From: Pseudomonadota bacterium
GTDB lineage: Bacteria; Myxococcota; Bradymonadia; UBA4248
Direction: 5' to 3'
Assembly (NCBI GenBank): GCA_017629415.1
Contig: JAGBXG010000119.1
Span: forward strand, 1-6,079
Length of the DNA: 6,079 bases
How positions within the stretch are numbered: the first letter of the stretch is position 1; each line of letters begins with the position of its first letter. Shown piece after piece: positions 1-5,862 of the stretch. The translations under genes were made by a program, and so were the position numbers. Below the pieces are notes generated by a model. The model was not told the origin of the DNA, did no database searches, and saw nothing but the letters and a program-made list of their open reading frames with translations.

Positions 1-28
1 GGGGGCAACGCCCCCTGCGGCGCTATTG

Positions 29-64
29 GCGCGGCGTATGCCGGCTTGACGGCATAGCCTGCGC
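29..64. repeat. Hairpin H1 of the left element
   Basis: The two arms pair as GCGC (29-32) with GCGC (61-64), GGC (33-35) with GCC (57-59), TAT (37-39) with ATA (54-56) and GCCG (40-43) with CGGC (50-53), leaving a 6-nt loop at 44-49. G36 and T60 are unpaired. The extra G between GGC and TAT on one arm recurs in all copies of this hairpin type in the window. No T-run follows, so it is not a standard intrinsic terminator. Confidence 0.6.
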
Positions 65-65
65 T

Positions 66-127
66 CGCAAGGCGTATGCCGCTACAGCGACGGCCCGAAG
101 GACGGCGCAAAAGCGGCATAGCCTGCG
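66..127. repeat. Hairpin H2 of the left element
   Basis: CGC (66-68) can pair with GCG (125-127), GGC (71-73) with GCC (121-123), and the nine bases TATGCCGCT (75-83) with AGCGGCATA (112-120). This leaves a 28-nt loop at 84-111 and an unpaired G74. The sixteen bases at 66-81 recur exactly as their reverse complement at 5883-5898, in the non-coding region after the kinase gene. Confidence 0.6.
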
Positions 128-241
128 CACAATACGCGCCTACCCCCTCTGCGGGCTCCGCCCGCAACGCCCGTTGGAGCCCACTCCAAATCACGTCGAA
201 GGAACTGAGCTTCTTTGGAAAACCGCACTGATATTTGTCTC

Positions 242-1498
242 ATGAATATTGTTCCTAAAACATATCTTCTGGCTGCTGTTTTGAGTCTGGCTTTGGCCGG
301 ATGTGACAGCATTTGGACGGTAAATGGCAGCTTTGAAGAGTCCAGTCTTTCTGGGCGTATCCATGCTCCAATGGACAAAGATAATGCAACAAGGCGGTAT
401 TTCCGTCTGCATCTGCGACAGTTTGATGATACCATCGGCGGTACATTTGAAAGCTTTGATCTTGACAGCATGGAGGCTTTTGCTCGCGTACCCGAGTTCA
501 TGGAACAAAGCATGAATCGTTACTACTGTTCGCGTATCGATTATGGGTACGTGCGAGACGGTGTGGCCTATATCAGTTTAACCGACCGTGAACAAAGACA
601 TTGGACGATGACGCTCAATCTTGGGGATAAGACTTTGCACGGCGGGTTGGCGCGCACAGATATTCATCGCATTGAAATGCCATCTGACGATTTTCTGATG
701 CCTGAAGATAAAGCCTATTTGCGCGATGCAGAGGAAAGTCATCACGCAGGGAATATGCAGATTGCTTTTGAAGAGATGGGACGATTGGGCGACAGAGCGT
801 TGGATTGCGTCTACTATTTCAAAAGCCGGGAAATTGATTTTATCCTGCCGGCTGCTTTGAACTTAAACACATTGTGTCATCCATCGCCTCAAGAATGCCG
901 TAATCTTCGGCTTGCTATTATCGGTATTCAGACACAACCGCATATCATTCAAAATGATTTGCCGCCACTTCAGGAAGTCATGTCGGCTTATCTCGACAGC
1001 TGTGATGTCGATGAAAATCGCATTCGCACCATTAATTTGCGCGAAAATCCTCATGTTTTTACGTCCCATTCTGAGGGGTTTTTTGTCGCAACGGCTATCA
1101 TCTATGATGATTTCAATGCGGATAAAACCTGGGATAAGGCAGATGAACCGATTTATGCCATGCTCGATAGTCAGAGCCTCGTATTTTATGATCGCAAGCC
1201 GGAATCCGATGTTTATGGCTTCGCACCGGATCGGTCGGTTTATGATAAGCCTGTTATCGAACTGTCGAATATGACCGAATTTCCAGGTTGGCAGGCCTAT
1301 CATGATTCTTCTGAAAACGTTGACAATAACGTTTATATCAGAGTGCTGAAACGGCTGACACCTAATCCTTCTAAATATCTCTATTTTAAGAGCATCAATA
1401 TCCCTGGTAATGCGCAAACAGAACCCGGGTGTTATATTCATCCCAATTCCCCAAATCAACAAGAATGCCAGCGTCTGCTGCCCATTCTGCTGCAATAA
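242..1498 (+). CDS. Lipoprotein of unknown function with EF-hand-like loop
   Basis: I do not recognise a family for this 418-residue protein. The N-terminus is a clear lipoprotein signal peptide: a lysine at residue 6, a hydrophobic stretch, then lipobox L-A-G-C with the lipidated Cys at 21. Asp follows the Cys; in E. coli Asp at +2 favours retention in the inner membrane, but that rule need not hold here. The body is mixed and beta-rich by eye, with cysteine pairs spaced like disulfides (C-x6-C in the middle and C-x11-C near the C-terminus), fitting a periplasmic or surface location. Residues 290-302 (DFNADKTWDKADE) match an EF-hand/dockerin-like calcium loop with acidic side chains at 1, 3, 5, 9 and 12. 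Start choice: ATG 242 gives the best signal peptide but has no obvious Shine-Dalgarno. An in-frame TTG at 215 lies 11 nt after GAAGGA (198-203) and would add nine residues. The TAA overlaps an ATG of the next gene, indicating translational coupling. Confidence 0.87.
   Translation: MNIVPKTYLLAAVLSLALAGCDSIWTVNGSFEESSLSGRIHAPMDKDNATRRYFRLHLRQFDDTIGGTFESFDLDSMEAFARVPEFMEQSMNRYYCSRIDYGYVRDGVAYISLTDREQRHWTMTLNLGDKTLHGGLARTDIHRIEMPSDDFLMPEDKAYLRDAEESHHAGNMQIAFEEMGRLGDRALDCVYYFKSREIDFILPAALNLNTLCHPSPQECRNLRLAIIGIQTQPHIIQNDLPPLQEVMSAYLDSCDVDENRIRTINLRENPHVFTSHSEGFFVATAIIYDDFNADKTWDKADEPIYAMLDSQSLVFYDRKPESDVYGFAPDRSVYDKPVIELSNMTEFPGWQAYHDSSENVDNNVYIRVLKRLTPNPSKYLYFKSINIPGNAQTEPGCYIHPNSPNQQECQRLLPILLQ
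290..312 (+). other. Lipobox-coding segment nearly identical to that at 3191-3213
   Basis: These 23 bases encode the end of the signal peptide and the Cys-Asp-Ser-Ile start of the mature lipoprotein. They match 3191-3213 of the second lipoprotein gene at 20 of 23 positions (differences: GG versus AA, and T versus C), including identical synonymous choices for Ser. The rest of the two proteins shows no similarity I can see. Confidence 0.6.
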
Positions 1499-1512
1499 TG
1501 GGGATGATCATG
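1496..1512 (+). promoter_or_regulatory. Stop/start overlap and ribosome binding site coupling genes 1 and 2
   Basis: The TAA stop of the first lipoprotein gene (1496-1498) shares its last A with ATG 1498. Two more in-frame ATGs follow at 1504 and 1510. GGGGA at 1500-1504 sits at a workable distance only from ATG 1510. Reinitiation at any of them would couple translation of the two genes. Confidence 0.6.
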
Positions 1513-3000
1513 AGACGTTTGACGTACTTTATCATTCTCGTTTGGGCATGCACAATTTGGTGTGGGATTCCCGATGTTTATGCCGAACAGCTGCCCGGCA
1601 TTGAAGCAGATGCCGAGCAAAAACGAAAGATTGCTATTTTGCCTCACTCGGTGCCAATCTATTTTTATAAAGATGTGCCGTTTTCTGCCAATATCGATGT
1701 GATGGCTATGCGCCGTGCCCTGAACCGGCATGCTCAGACGCATCCCTACCTCGAGGTTATTTCCGCTGCCGATATTGAGGCAGCATGGCGTAACGCAGAT
1801 CTGCATCAAACAGATGCCGCCATGCAGGCCGAAATTGACATGGGGTATGCACAGACTTTTATGGCCAATATGAATTTTTCTGCGGCCATGAATCTCCTCA
1901 GACGCGTCATCGAGAATTATCAAAAAGGGCTTGTGCAGTTCTATCGGCAATCGGCTGTGGCTCAGGCTTGGCAACAGTTGGCATACGCTTATATTGCCCA
2001 ATATCAGGAGAGTCCTGAAACTCAATTGGATTTGTTGCATCCGGCACGTCAGGCTTTTATTGAGCTGATTCGTTTGGCACCGCATATCACAATGCTGGAA
2101 GGCCGGCAAAGTCCCGAACGCGTTGCCCTCTATGATGAAGCTCTTGAACTCTTTTTAGGCAGTTCTGCATATCGCCAAACACAACAAAATGATGCCGCCG
2201 TTCTCGCAAATCGCTTGGGGGTCGATATCTTATTATTGGCTCGCGTGGTCCAAAACCGCCAAGGCCAGTTGATGCTTGAAATCGATGAATATCAAGCAGA
2301 TTCAAGAAAAATGCAGTATCATAGCATCGCATTAACATTGCCAGATGATATGAATAGGCATACTCAGGCTGCTGTGGATACCGCAACCTTGCTGCTCAAT
2401 CGAATTTATAGCTGCCTTAAAGTCGTCCCCGAAATCGTGGATGAAACAAAAGATGAAAAACGTCAAAAATATGCCCTCGAAATCGGTGGCGTTTATAACG
2501 TTTTTGCACAACATCCCACCAATCAAGCTTCACATGGAATCGGCGGACATATCTCGTTCATGTACATGTTCGATGCGCACTTCTTTATCCGCGCCGGCAT
2601 CGAAATCATCGAAATGATGCAAGACAAGGCGCATGAACTTTACAAAGGATTTGAGATTTATCAATTCCCAGTTGTCGCAGGCATATCCAAACAATGGGAC
2701 TGGTTCAGATTATACGGCGGCATCGGCTTGAATTTCAGCTTTTCTGCACCACATATCATCGTTAAATCTACAGCCTGTAAAACATTCGGCCTAGATGATA
2801 TCGAATGCAGACCCGAAGATGTCACAAAAAATCAAGATCCATTCTCTATGCAGATCGCCTTTGTCATGGGTATAAACATGGGCGCTAAATCGTTCTATGC
2901 TTCTATCGAAGGCGTGGGGTATGTCACCGCTTATCCCACAGAAAATAAGGCTTTTAAACATCCATTAGGATTCCGACTCGCTTTGCAATATTGGTTTTAA
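1510..3000 (+). CDS. Exported TPR-like protein with C-terminal outer-membrane beta-barrel
   Basis: The protein is 496 residues from ATG 1510. Residues 1-25 form a signal peptide with Arg2-Arg3, a hydrophobic core and a probable signal peptidase I site VYA|EQ. Residues about 30-95 open with KIAILP and alternate strand and helix, resembling a TolB-N-like fold. Residues about 97-217 are helical with TPR-like repeats (for example PARQAFIELIRLAP). Residues about 218-290 contain a second LGVDILLLARVV-type strand segment. From about 321 to the end the pattern is amphipathic strands with Gly and aromatic residues, ending in Y-W-F; a C-terminal Phe is the classic signature recognised by the BAM complex, so a small barrel of about eight strands is likely. 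Start choice: ATG 1510 has GGGGA upstream (1500-1504) and the best signal peptide; ATG 1498, overlapping the previous stop, is the main alternative and adds four residues. Role unknown; the mix suggests a periplasmic binding or scaffold part attached to an outer-membrane anchor. Confidence 0.87.
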   Translation: MRRLTYFIILVWACTIWCGIPDVYAEQLPGIEADAEQKRKIAILPHSVPIYFYKDVPFSANIDVMAMRRALNRHAQTHPYLEVISAADIEAAWRNADLHQTDAAMQAEIDMGYAQTFMANMNFSAAMNLLRRVIENYQKGLVQFYRQSAVAQAWQQLAYAYIAQYQESPETQLDLLHPARQAFIELIRLAPHITMLEGRQSPERVALYDEALELFLGSSAYRQTQQNDAAVLANRLGVDILLLARVVQNRQGQLMLEIDEYQADSRKMQYHSIALTLPDDMNRHTQAAVDTATLLLNRIYSCLKVVPEIVDETKDEKRQKYALEIGGVYNVFAQHPTNQASHGIGGHISFMYMFDAHFFIRAGIEIIEMMQDKAHELYKGFEIYQFPVVAGISKQWDWFRLYGGIGLNFSFSAPHIIVKSTACKTFGLDDIECRPEDVTKNQDPFSMQIAFVMGINMGAKSFYASIEGVGYVTAYPTENKAFKHPLGFRLALQYWF

Positions 3001-3151
3001 AATACAAAACAAAGGACATGTGAAAAGATAATAAACTGCAGTAAAAATGTTATCACCGTTGCTTTGTGTGCGTGACATGGCCAAAATATCTGAAATATCG
3101 AGTTGAAATGTCACAAACCTTTCTTTCCATTGGAAAACAGGGGAAATGAGT
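3001..3151. promoter_or_regulatory. Intergenic gap with inverted repeat, likely control region of the second lipoprotein gene
   Basis: No gene fits here. A perfect 7-bp inverted repeat, GTGACAT (3072-3078) and ATGTCAC (3108-3114), encloses a direct repeat of AAATATC (3084-3090 and 3093-3099). TTGAAA at 3103-3108 resembles a -35 box, but no convincing -10 element lies 16-18 bases downstream. Upstream, GATAA (3027-3031) can pair with TTATC (3050-3054), which is weak. The arrangement suits a regulator binding site or an mRNA leader structure, so the lipoprotein gene may have its own promoter. No clear terminator follows the beta-barrel gene, so read-through is also possible. Confidence 0.35.
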
Positions 3152-4165
3152 ATGAAAAAATGGTTGTATCTCTGTGCCGTGAGTATTTTTGCTTTAACCG
3201 GATGCGACAGCATCATGGAGTTCGCCGTAAAAAAAGCCGTTGAAAAGAAAATGGAAAAAGAGCAGGAATTGGAAGCAATCAAGGTATTTCAGCCCAAACC
3301 GTCAGACGGTAATATCGGAGAATCTGCAAAATACTATGTTCATAAAGAGATCATGGATATGACCTATAGCGGCAGTGACAAATATGTGGCCGGTAATCAG
3401 AACATTCCATTGGAGAAAGTCCAAAAAATTAAAGTATTAAAATGGTTTTCCGGCGATATCGAAATCCAAATGCATGACAAGTCTGGCGTTGAACTCTCTG
3501 AAACCGCTGAAAATCCCCTCGAAACATACGCTCAGATGCATACCGCTTTTAGAACGGACAACGAACTCGATATTCAAACCTCCGAATGGGTACCCAGCGA
3601 GACTTTATATGTCGTCTATGCACAGGCTGGCATTCATCCCAATTTCAATTATCAGAAAAAAATGACTGTTTCTGTCCCAGAACAGTCCAAGTTAACTTTG
3701 GATATCGATGAAATTCAGAATGACTTGTTTTTCAATCATGTTACAGGCTTGAAAGAAATTGAGGTGGAATCTGACAGTAAGGTTCACGGAAGCATCGCCG
3801 CAACCGCTGTCGATATTGAAGCCAAAAATATTGATCTCAAGCTCGCAAATGCCACCCAATGCAAAATTGAAAGTGACAGCAAAAACGAAACCGACAAACT
3901 TAATATCGAACTGGATAAAGAAACCATGGAACATGGTTGCAGAATCTCGAGCAACAAAGCTGAAATTCATCTGACCATTCCCAATGACATACTCAATAAA
4001 GTCTACATCAAAGCACCCAAGGAAAATATTACAAGCGATGTAGAAATCCAGTGGATCGACCCCAATGAAGAGGAATCTTTCTTCAGCAATATTGGAAATC
4101 GAAAAGTGGTTCTCAGATCAAATACTGCTAAAATCTACGTACATACCGCCAATTCTGCACAATAA
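3152..4165 (+). CDS. Lipoprotein with DUF4097-like beta-rich domain
   Basis: The 337-residue product begins with a textbook lipoprotein signal peptide: Met-Lys-Lys, a hydrophobic core and lipobox L-T-G-C with the lipidated Cys at 18, followed by Asp-Ser-Ile. Residues about 20-50 are a charged, Lys/Glu-rich helix (AVKKAVEKKMEKEQELEAIK), probably a stalk or short coiled coil. From about residue 88 the protein turns into repeated short strands (KIKVLKWFSGDIEIQ, KMTVSVPEQSKLTLDI, later KAEIHLTIPNDI), the style of DUF4097/GIN-domain beta-helical putative adhesins. That assignment is by pattern only. Two cysteines in the C-terminal half could form a disulfide. ATG 3152 is preferred over ATG 3146 because AGGGGA (3139-3144) lies 7 nt before 3152 but only 1 nt before 3146. 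It is 151 bases from the preceding stop and 117 from the kinase start. Its location next to a kinase may reflect a shared envelope function, which is inference. Confidence 0.87.
   Translation: MKKWLYLCAVSIFALTGCDSIMEFAVKKAVEKKMEKEQELEAIKVFQPKPSDGNIGESAKYYVHKEIMDMTYSGSDKYVAGNQNIPLEKVQKIKVLKWFSGDIEIQMHDKSGVELSETAENPLETYAQMHTAFRTDNELDIQTSEWVPSETLYVVYAQAGIHPNFNYQKKMTVSVPEQSKLTLDIDEIQNDLFFNHVTGLKEIEVESDSKVHGSIAATAVDIEAKNIDLKLANATQCKIESDSKNETDKLNIELDKETMEHGCRISSNKAEIHLTIPNDILNKVYIKAPKENITSDVEIQWIDPNEEESFFSNIGNRKVVLRSNTAKIYVHTANSAQ
3191..3213 (+). other. Lipobox-coding segment nearly identical to that at 290-312
   Basis: This is the partner of the segment in the first lipoprotein gene, with 20 of 23 bases identical. 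It encodes the last signal-peptide residues and Cys-Asp-Ser-Ile of the mature protein. Confidence 0.6.
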
Positions 4166-4234
4166 ATGCACCGTTTGCCTCACGTAATAAATAGAACTGA
4201 CTCTTGTCTTTTGCGCTTTTAAACAATTTATGCG

Positions 4235-4268
4235 AAAATGCGAATATGTGCGTTTGGTGCGCATTTTT
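4235..4268 (+). promoter_or_regulatory. Hairpin directly upstream of the kinase ribosome binding site
   Basis: AAAATGCG (4235-4242) is exactly complementary to CGCATTTT (4260-4267), with a 17-nt loop and a possible extra G-U pair (4234 with 4268). The A-tract/T-tract symmetry resembles an intrinsic terminator, which could end the lipoprotein transcript. The Shine-Dalgarno GGAGGA starts at 4269, immediately after the stem, so the structure could instead affect kinase translation. TGCG occurs four times here (4231, 4239, 4249, 4258), allowing alternative pairings. Upstream at 4197-4225 only weak promoter-like hexamers are seen. Confidence 0.45.
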
Positions 4269-4274
4269 GGAGGA
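4269..4274 (+). promoter_or_regulatory. Ribosome binding site of the kinase gene
   Basis: GGAGGA lies 8 nt before ATG 4283. It is the strongest Shine-Dalgarno in the window and fixes the start there rather than at the upstream in-frame ATG 4238, whose extra 15 residues would be encoded by the hairpin region. Confidence 0.85.
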
Positions 4275-4282
4275 TAATTTTC

Positions 4283-5791
4283 ATGGCACAAGAACAACGA
4301 TTTGAACTTGTCAGCACACTCGGCCGTGGCGGTATGGCTGAAGTGTTTCTCGGCTGGATGCATTCAGTAGGCGGTTTGCGACGAAAAGTTGCGATCAAAC
4401 GAATTTTGCCCGAACTCATCCAAAAACAAGGCAAACTTTTTCAACAGATGTTTGTCGATGAAGCACGCCTCGCTTTCCAGTTGGAACATGACAACATCGT
4501 GCGCGTTTATGACGTCGGTCAAACATCGAATACGTTCTTCATCGTGATGGAGTACGTTGAAGGCTTCGACCTCAAGACCATTATGGAACGCCTCCGCGAG
4601 ACAAATACCGTCTTTCCGCTCGGCATCGCCATCTATATTACATTGCAAGTCTGCGCTGGCTTGGGATACGCACATACACTGACAGACCCCGATGGAAAAC
4701 CTCTCGGACTCATTCATAACGATATCTCGCCACCCAATATCCTGATCGGAAGACATGGTGACGTCAAAGTCGCCGACTTTGGACTTTCGGATGCACGCTC
4801 TAATGATGTCACCACTCCCGATGGCATGATTAAAGGTAAATTCGCCTATATCTCGCCTGAAAGTACAAAAGCACCACCACATATCACTTCACGAAGTGAT
4901 ATCTTTTCTATCGGTATTTGCCTCTGGGAAATGCTCGCTGGACGCCGTCTATTCCAACGTAATACCGATATCGAAACCTTTAAAGCCGTCAGCACATGCA
5001 CCATCCCGGATATCAAACGCATCCGCGCAGACCTCCCCGATGAACTGCTCGCTGTCGTCTATAAATCGCTCGCACCAGATCCCGACAAACGTTACCAAAC
5101 TTGCGAAGAATTCTATCTCGAACTCGCTGCTGTCGCGACAAATCTCGGAATTCCCGTCAATCGCTACGACCTCAGCTGGCTCGTCAATGACCTCGCAGGG
5201 AACAAATGGAGCGAATTCGTCGGCGAAAAAGTTTCTGCTGATGTCCAAAAAAGCCTCGAAGACGAACTGGGAGGCATGTTGCCGCCTGGCGACGCTGAAA
5301 TGCTGGCCGAACTCGGCGCCGGTATCTCCGAAGCCGTCGAAGTCGAAGCCAACGAAGCCGCAAAAGCACAAAATGCAAACTGGCTCGACGACGTCTTCAA
5401 TGATGTCGGATTCGAAGAAGGGGCCGTCGTCTTCGATAATAAAAAAGAAAATAAAGCTGAAGAAACGGCTAAACCCACAGAAACGGATAAGCCAAAAGAA
5501 GATGCTAAACCCGCAGAAAACGCCCAAACCAAAGAAAATTCGGGCGGTAAACATGTGGAAAGTGGCAAAATTCCATTGGATCGCACAAAAGTTACACTCA
5601 ATTCACCTGCGCCGAATACACCCGTGCGCGAAGTCAGCGGCATGCTGCCCAGTGCAAAATCAACTTCGGTCATGGTGTCACGCACCAAATTGGATGCCGA
5701 TAAGCCGCCTATCCGCTGGCATGTTACAGCCAGTGCACTCGTACTCGGCATCGTCCTGGGCGCACTTGTAACTCTGCTGATTGCCATCTAA
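4283..5791 (+). CDS. Tail-anchored Hanks-type Ser/Thr protein kinase (HND, non-RD)
   Basis: This 502-residue protein has a full bacterial eukaryotic-like kinase domain (about 7-282) that transfers ATP phosphate to Ser/Thr of target proteins. Visible landmarks: glycine loop G14-R-G-G-M-A-E-V21, VAIK with Lys39, helix-C Glu60 in DEARL, catalytic loop H145-N-D-I-S-P-P-N152, DFG 165-167, P-E 192-193, Asp206 and Arg270. The usual Arg of HRD is Asn146, making it a non-RD kinase; all ATP- and metal-binding residues are kept, so activity is expected. The activation segment holds Thr177 and Thr178. After the domain comes a helical, acidic region (293-385), a Lys/Glu/Pro/Thr linker with hexapeptide repeats (393-416), and a single hydrophobic segment (about 479-502) containing GIVLG that ends at the last residue. 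The kinase should thus be a cytoplasmic enzyme tail-anchored in the inner membrane with no extracellular sensor. Catalytic-loop style resembles myxobacterial kinases. Its substrates are not shown by the sequence; no partner phosphatase is present. Confidence 0.95.
   Translation: MAQEQRFELVSTLGRGGMAEVFLGWMHSVGGLRRKVAIKRILPELIQKQGKLFQQMFVDEARLAFQLEHDNIVRVYDVGQTSNTFFIVMEYVEGFDLKTIMERLRETNTVFPLGIAIYITLQVCAGLGYAHTLTDPDGKPLGLIHNDISPPNILIGRHGDVKVADFGLSDARSNDVTTPDGMIKGKFAYISPESTKAPPHITSRSDIFSIGICLWEMLAGRRLFQRNTDIETFKAVSTCTIPDIKRIRADLPDELLAVVYKSLAPDPDKRYQTCEEFYLELAAVATNLGIPVNRYDLSWLVNDLAGNKWSEFVGEKVSADVQKSLEDELGGMLPPGDAEMLAELGAGISEAVEVEANEAAKAQNANWLDDVFNDVGFEEGAVVFDNKKENKAEETAKPTETDKPKEDAKPAENAQTKENSGGKHVESGKIPLDRTKVTLNSPAPNTPVREVSGMLPSAKSTSVMVSRTKLDADKPPIRWHVTASALVLGIVLGALVTLLIAI
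5459..5530 (+). repeat. 18-bp tandem repeat encoding a hexapeptide in the kinase linker
   Basis: Four consecutive 18-base units encode EETAKP, TETDKP, KEDAKP and AENAQT (kinase residues 393-416). The first three keep K-P at the end and an acidic residue in front, and the fourth is degenerate. The units probably arose by slippage and make a flexible, charged spacer between kinase domain and membrane anchor. Confidence 0.65.
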
Positions 5792-5808
5792 TGCGCCGAA
5801 TCGTCTGA

Positions 5809-5835
5809 GTGTACACCGCAAACTTTTGTGTTCAC
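5809..5835. repeat. Pair of GTGTACAC-like octamers after the kinase gene
   Basis: The palindrome GTGTACAC (5809-5816) is followed 19 bases later by GTGTTCAC (5828-5835). They could pair with one mismatch across an 11-nt loop, or form two half-sites. No T-run follows, so this is not a clear terminator. Confidence 0.3.
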
Positions 5836-5862
5836 CAGCTGCAGAGAAAACAATTTTAATGG

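Larger units (their letters stand above)
1..190. repeat. GC-rich intergenic region made of nested inverted repeats (left element)
   Basis: This stretch has no credible gene; it is much richer in G+C than the coding DNA and is packed with self-complementary segments. From left to right: a 6-bp hairpin at 1-15 (GGGGGC, loop AAC, GCCCCC); hairpin H1 at 29-64; hairpin H2 at 66-127; a 6-bp hairpin at 151-165 (GCGGGC, loop TCC, GCCCGC); and a 6-bp hairpin at 174-189 (TTGGAG/CTCCAA) just before the first gene. In addition, 19-27 (GGCGCTATT) can pair with 131-140 (AATACGCGCC) apart from one extra C, which would close a stem around H1 and H2. Short direct repeats occur too: GCAACGCCC at 5-13 and 164-172, and a 15-nt repeat starting CGGCATAGCC at 50-64 and 114-128. 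The left edge is cut by the window. It resembles REP/BIME-type intergenic palindromes in style, but I recognise no named family. Confidence 0.7.

Noticed and set aside
1..190. CRISPR array or tRNA/rRNA in the repeat-rich left region
   Set aside because: Repeats are short, irregular and inverted, without evenly spaced unique spacers; no cloverleaf with a CCA end or conserved rRNA segment is visible.
215..241. TTG-started nine-residue extension of the first lipoprotein
   Set aside because: It has a Shine-Dalgarno-like GAAGGA at 198-203, but the added residues put acidic residues in front of the signal peptide. ATG 242 gives a standard lipoprotein leader. Not fully excluded.
82..513. Minus-strand open frame across the left repeat region and the first gene
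   Set aside because: Half of it is read through the palindromic repeats and the rest is antisense to the lipoprotein gene.
1429..1509. GTG-started extension of the beta-barrel gene
   Set aside because: It would overlap the lipoprotein gene by 70 bases and bury the signal peptide behind 27 residues.
1510..1584. Lipoprotein signal in the beta-barrel protein (Cys14 or Cys18)
   Set aside because: Trp occupies the position before Ala13-Cys14 and before Cys18, which does not fit a lipobox; the VYA|EQ site fits signal peptidase I better.
863..2109. Minus-strand open frames opposite the first two genes
   Set aside because: No ribosome sites or recognisable motifs, and they overlap well-supported genes.
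4238..4282. Upstream ATG for the kinase
   Set aside because: It lies within the hairpin and lacks a ribosome site, whereas GGAGGA is ideally placed for ATG 4283.
4896..5771. 291-codon open frame on the + strand inside the kinase gene
   Set aside because: Its Ser/Lys/Pro-rich, low-complexity translation is a frame-shifted shadow of the kinase, which has clear motifs in its own frame.
4949..5787. Long minus-strand open frames opposite the kinase 3' half
   Set aside because: Phe/Ser-rich translations mirror the Glu/Lys-rich linker on the other strand; no start signal or family resemblance.
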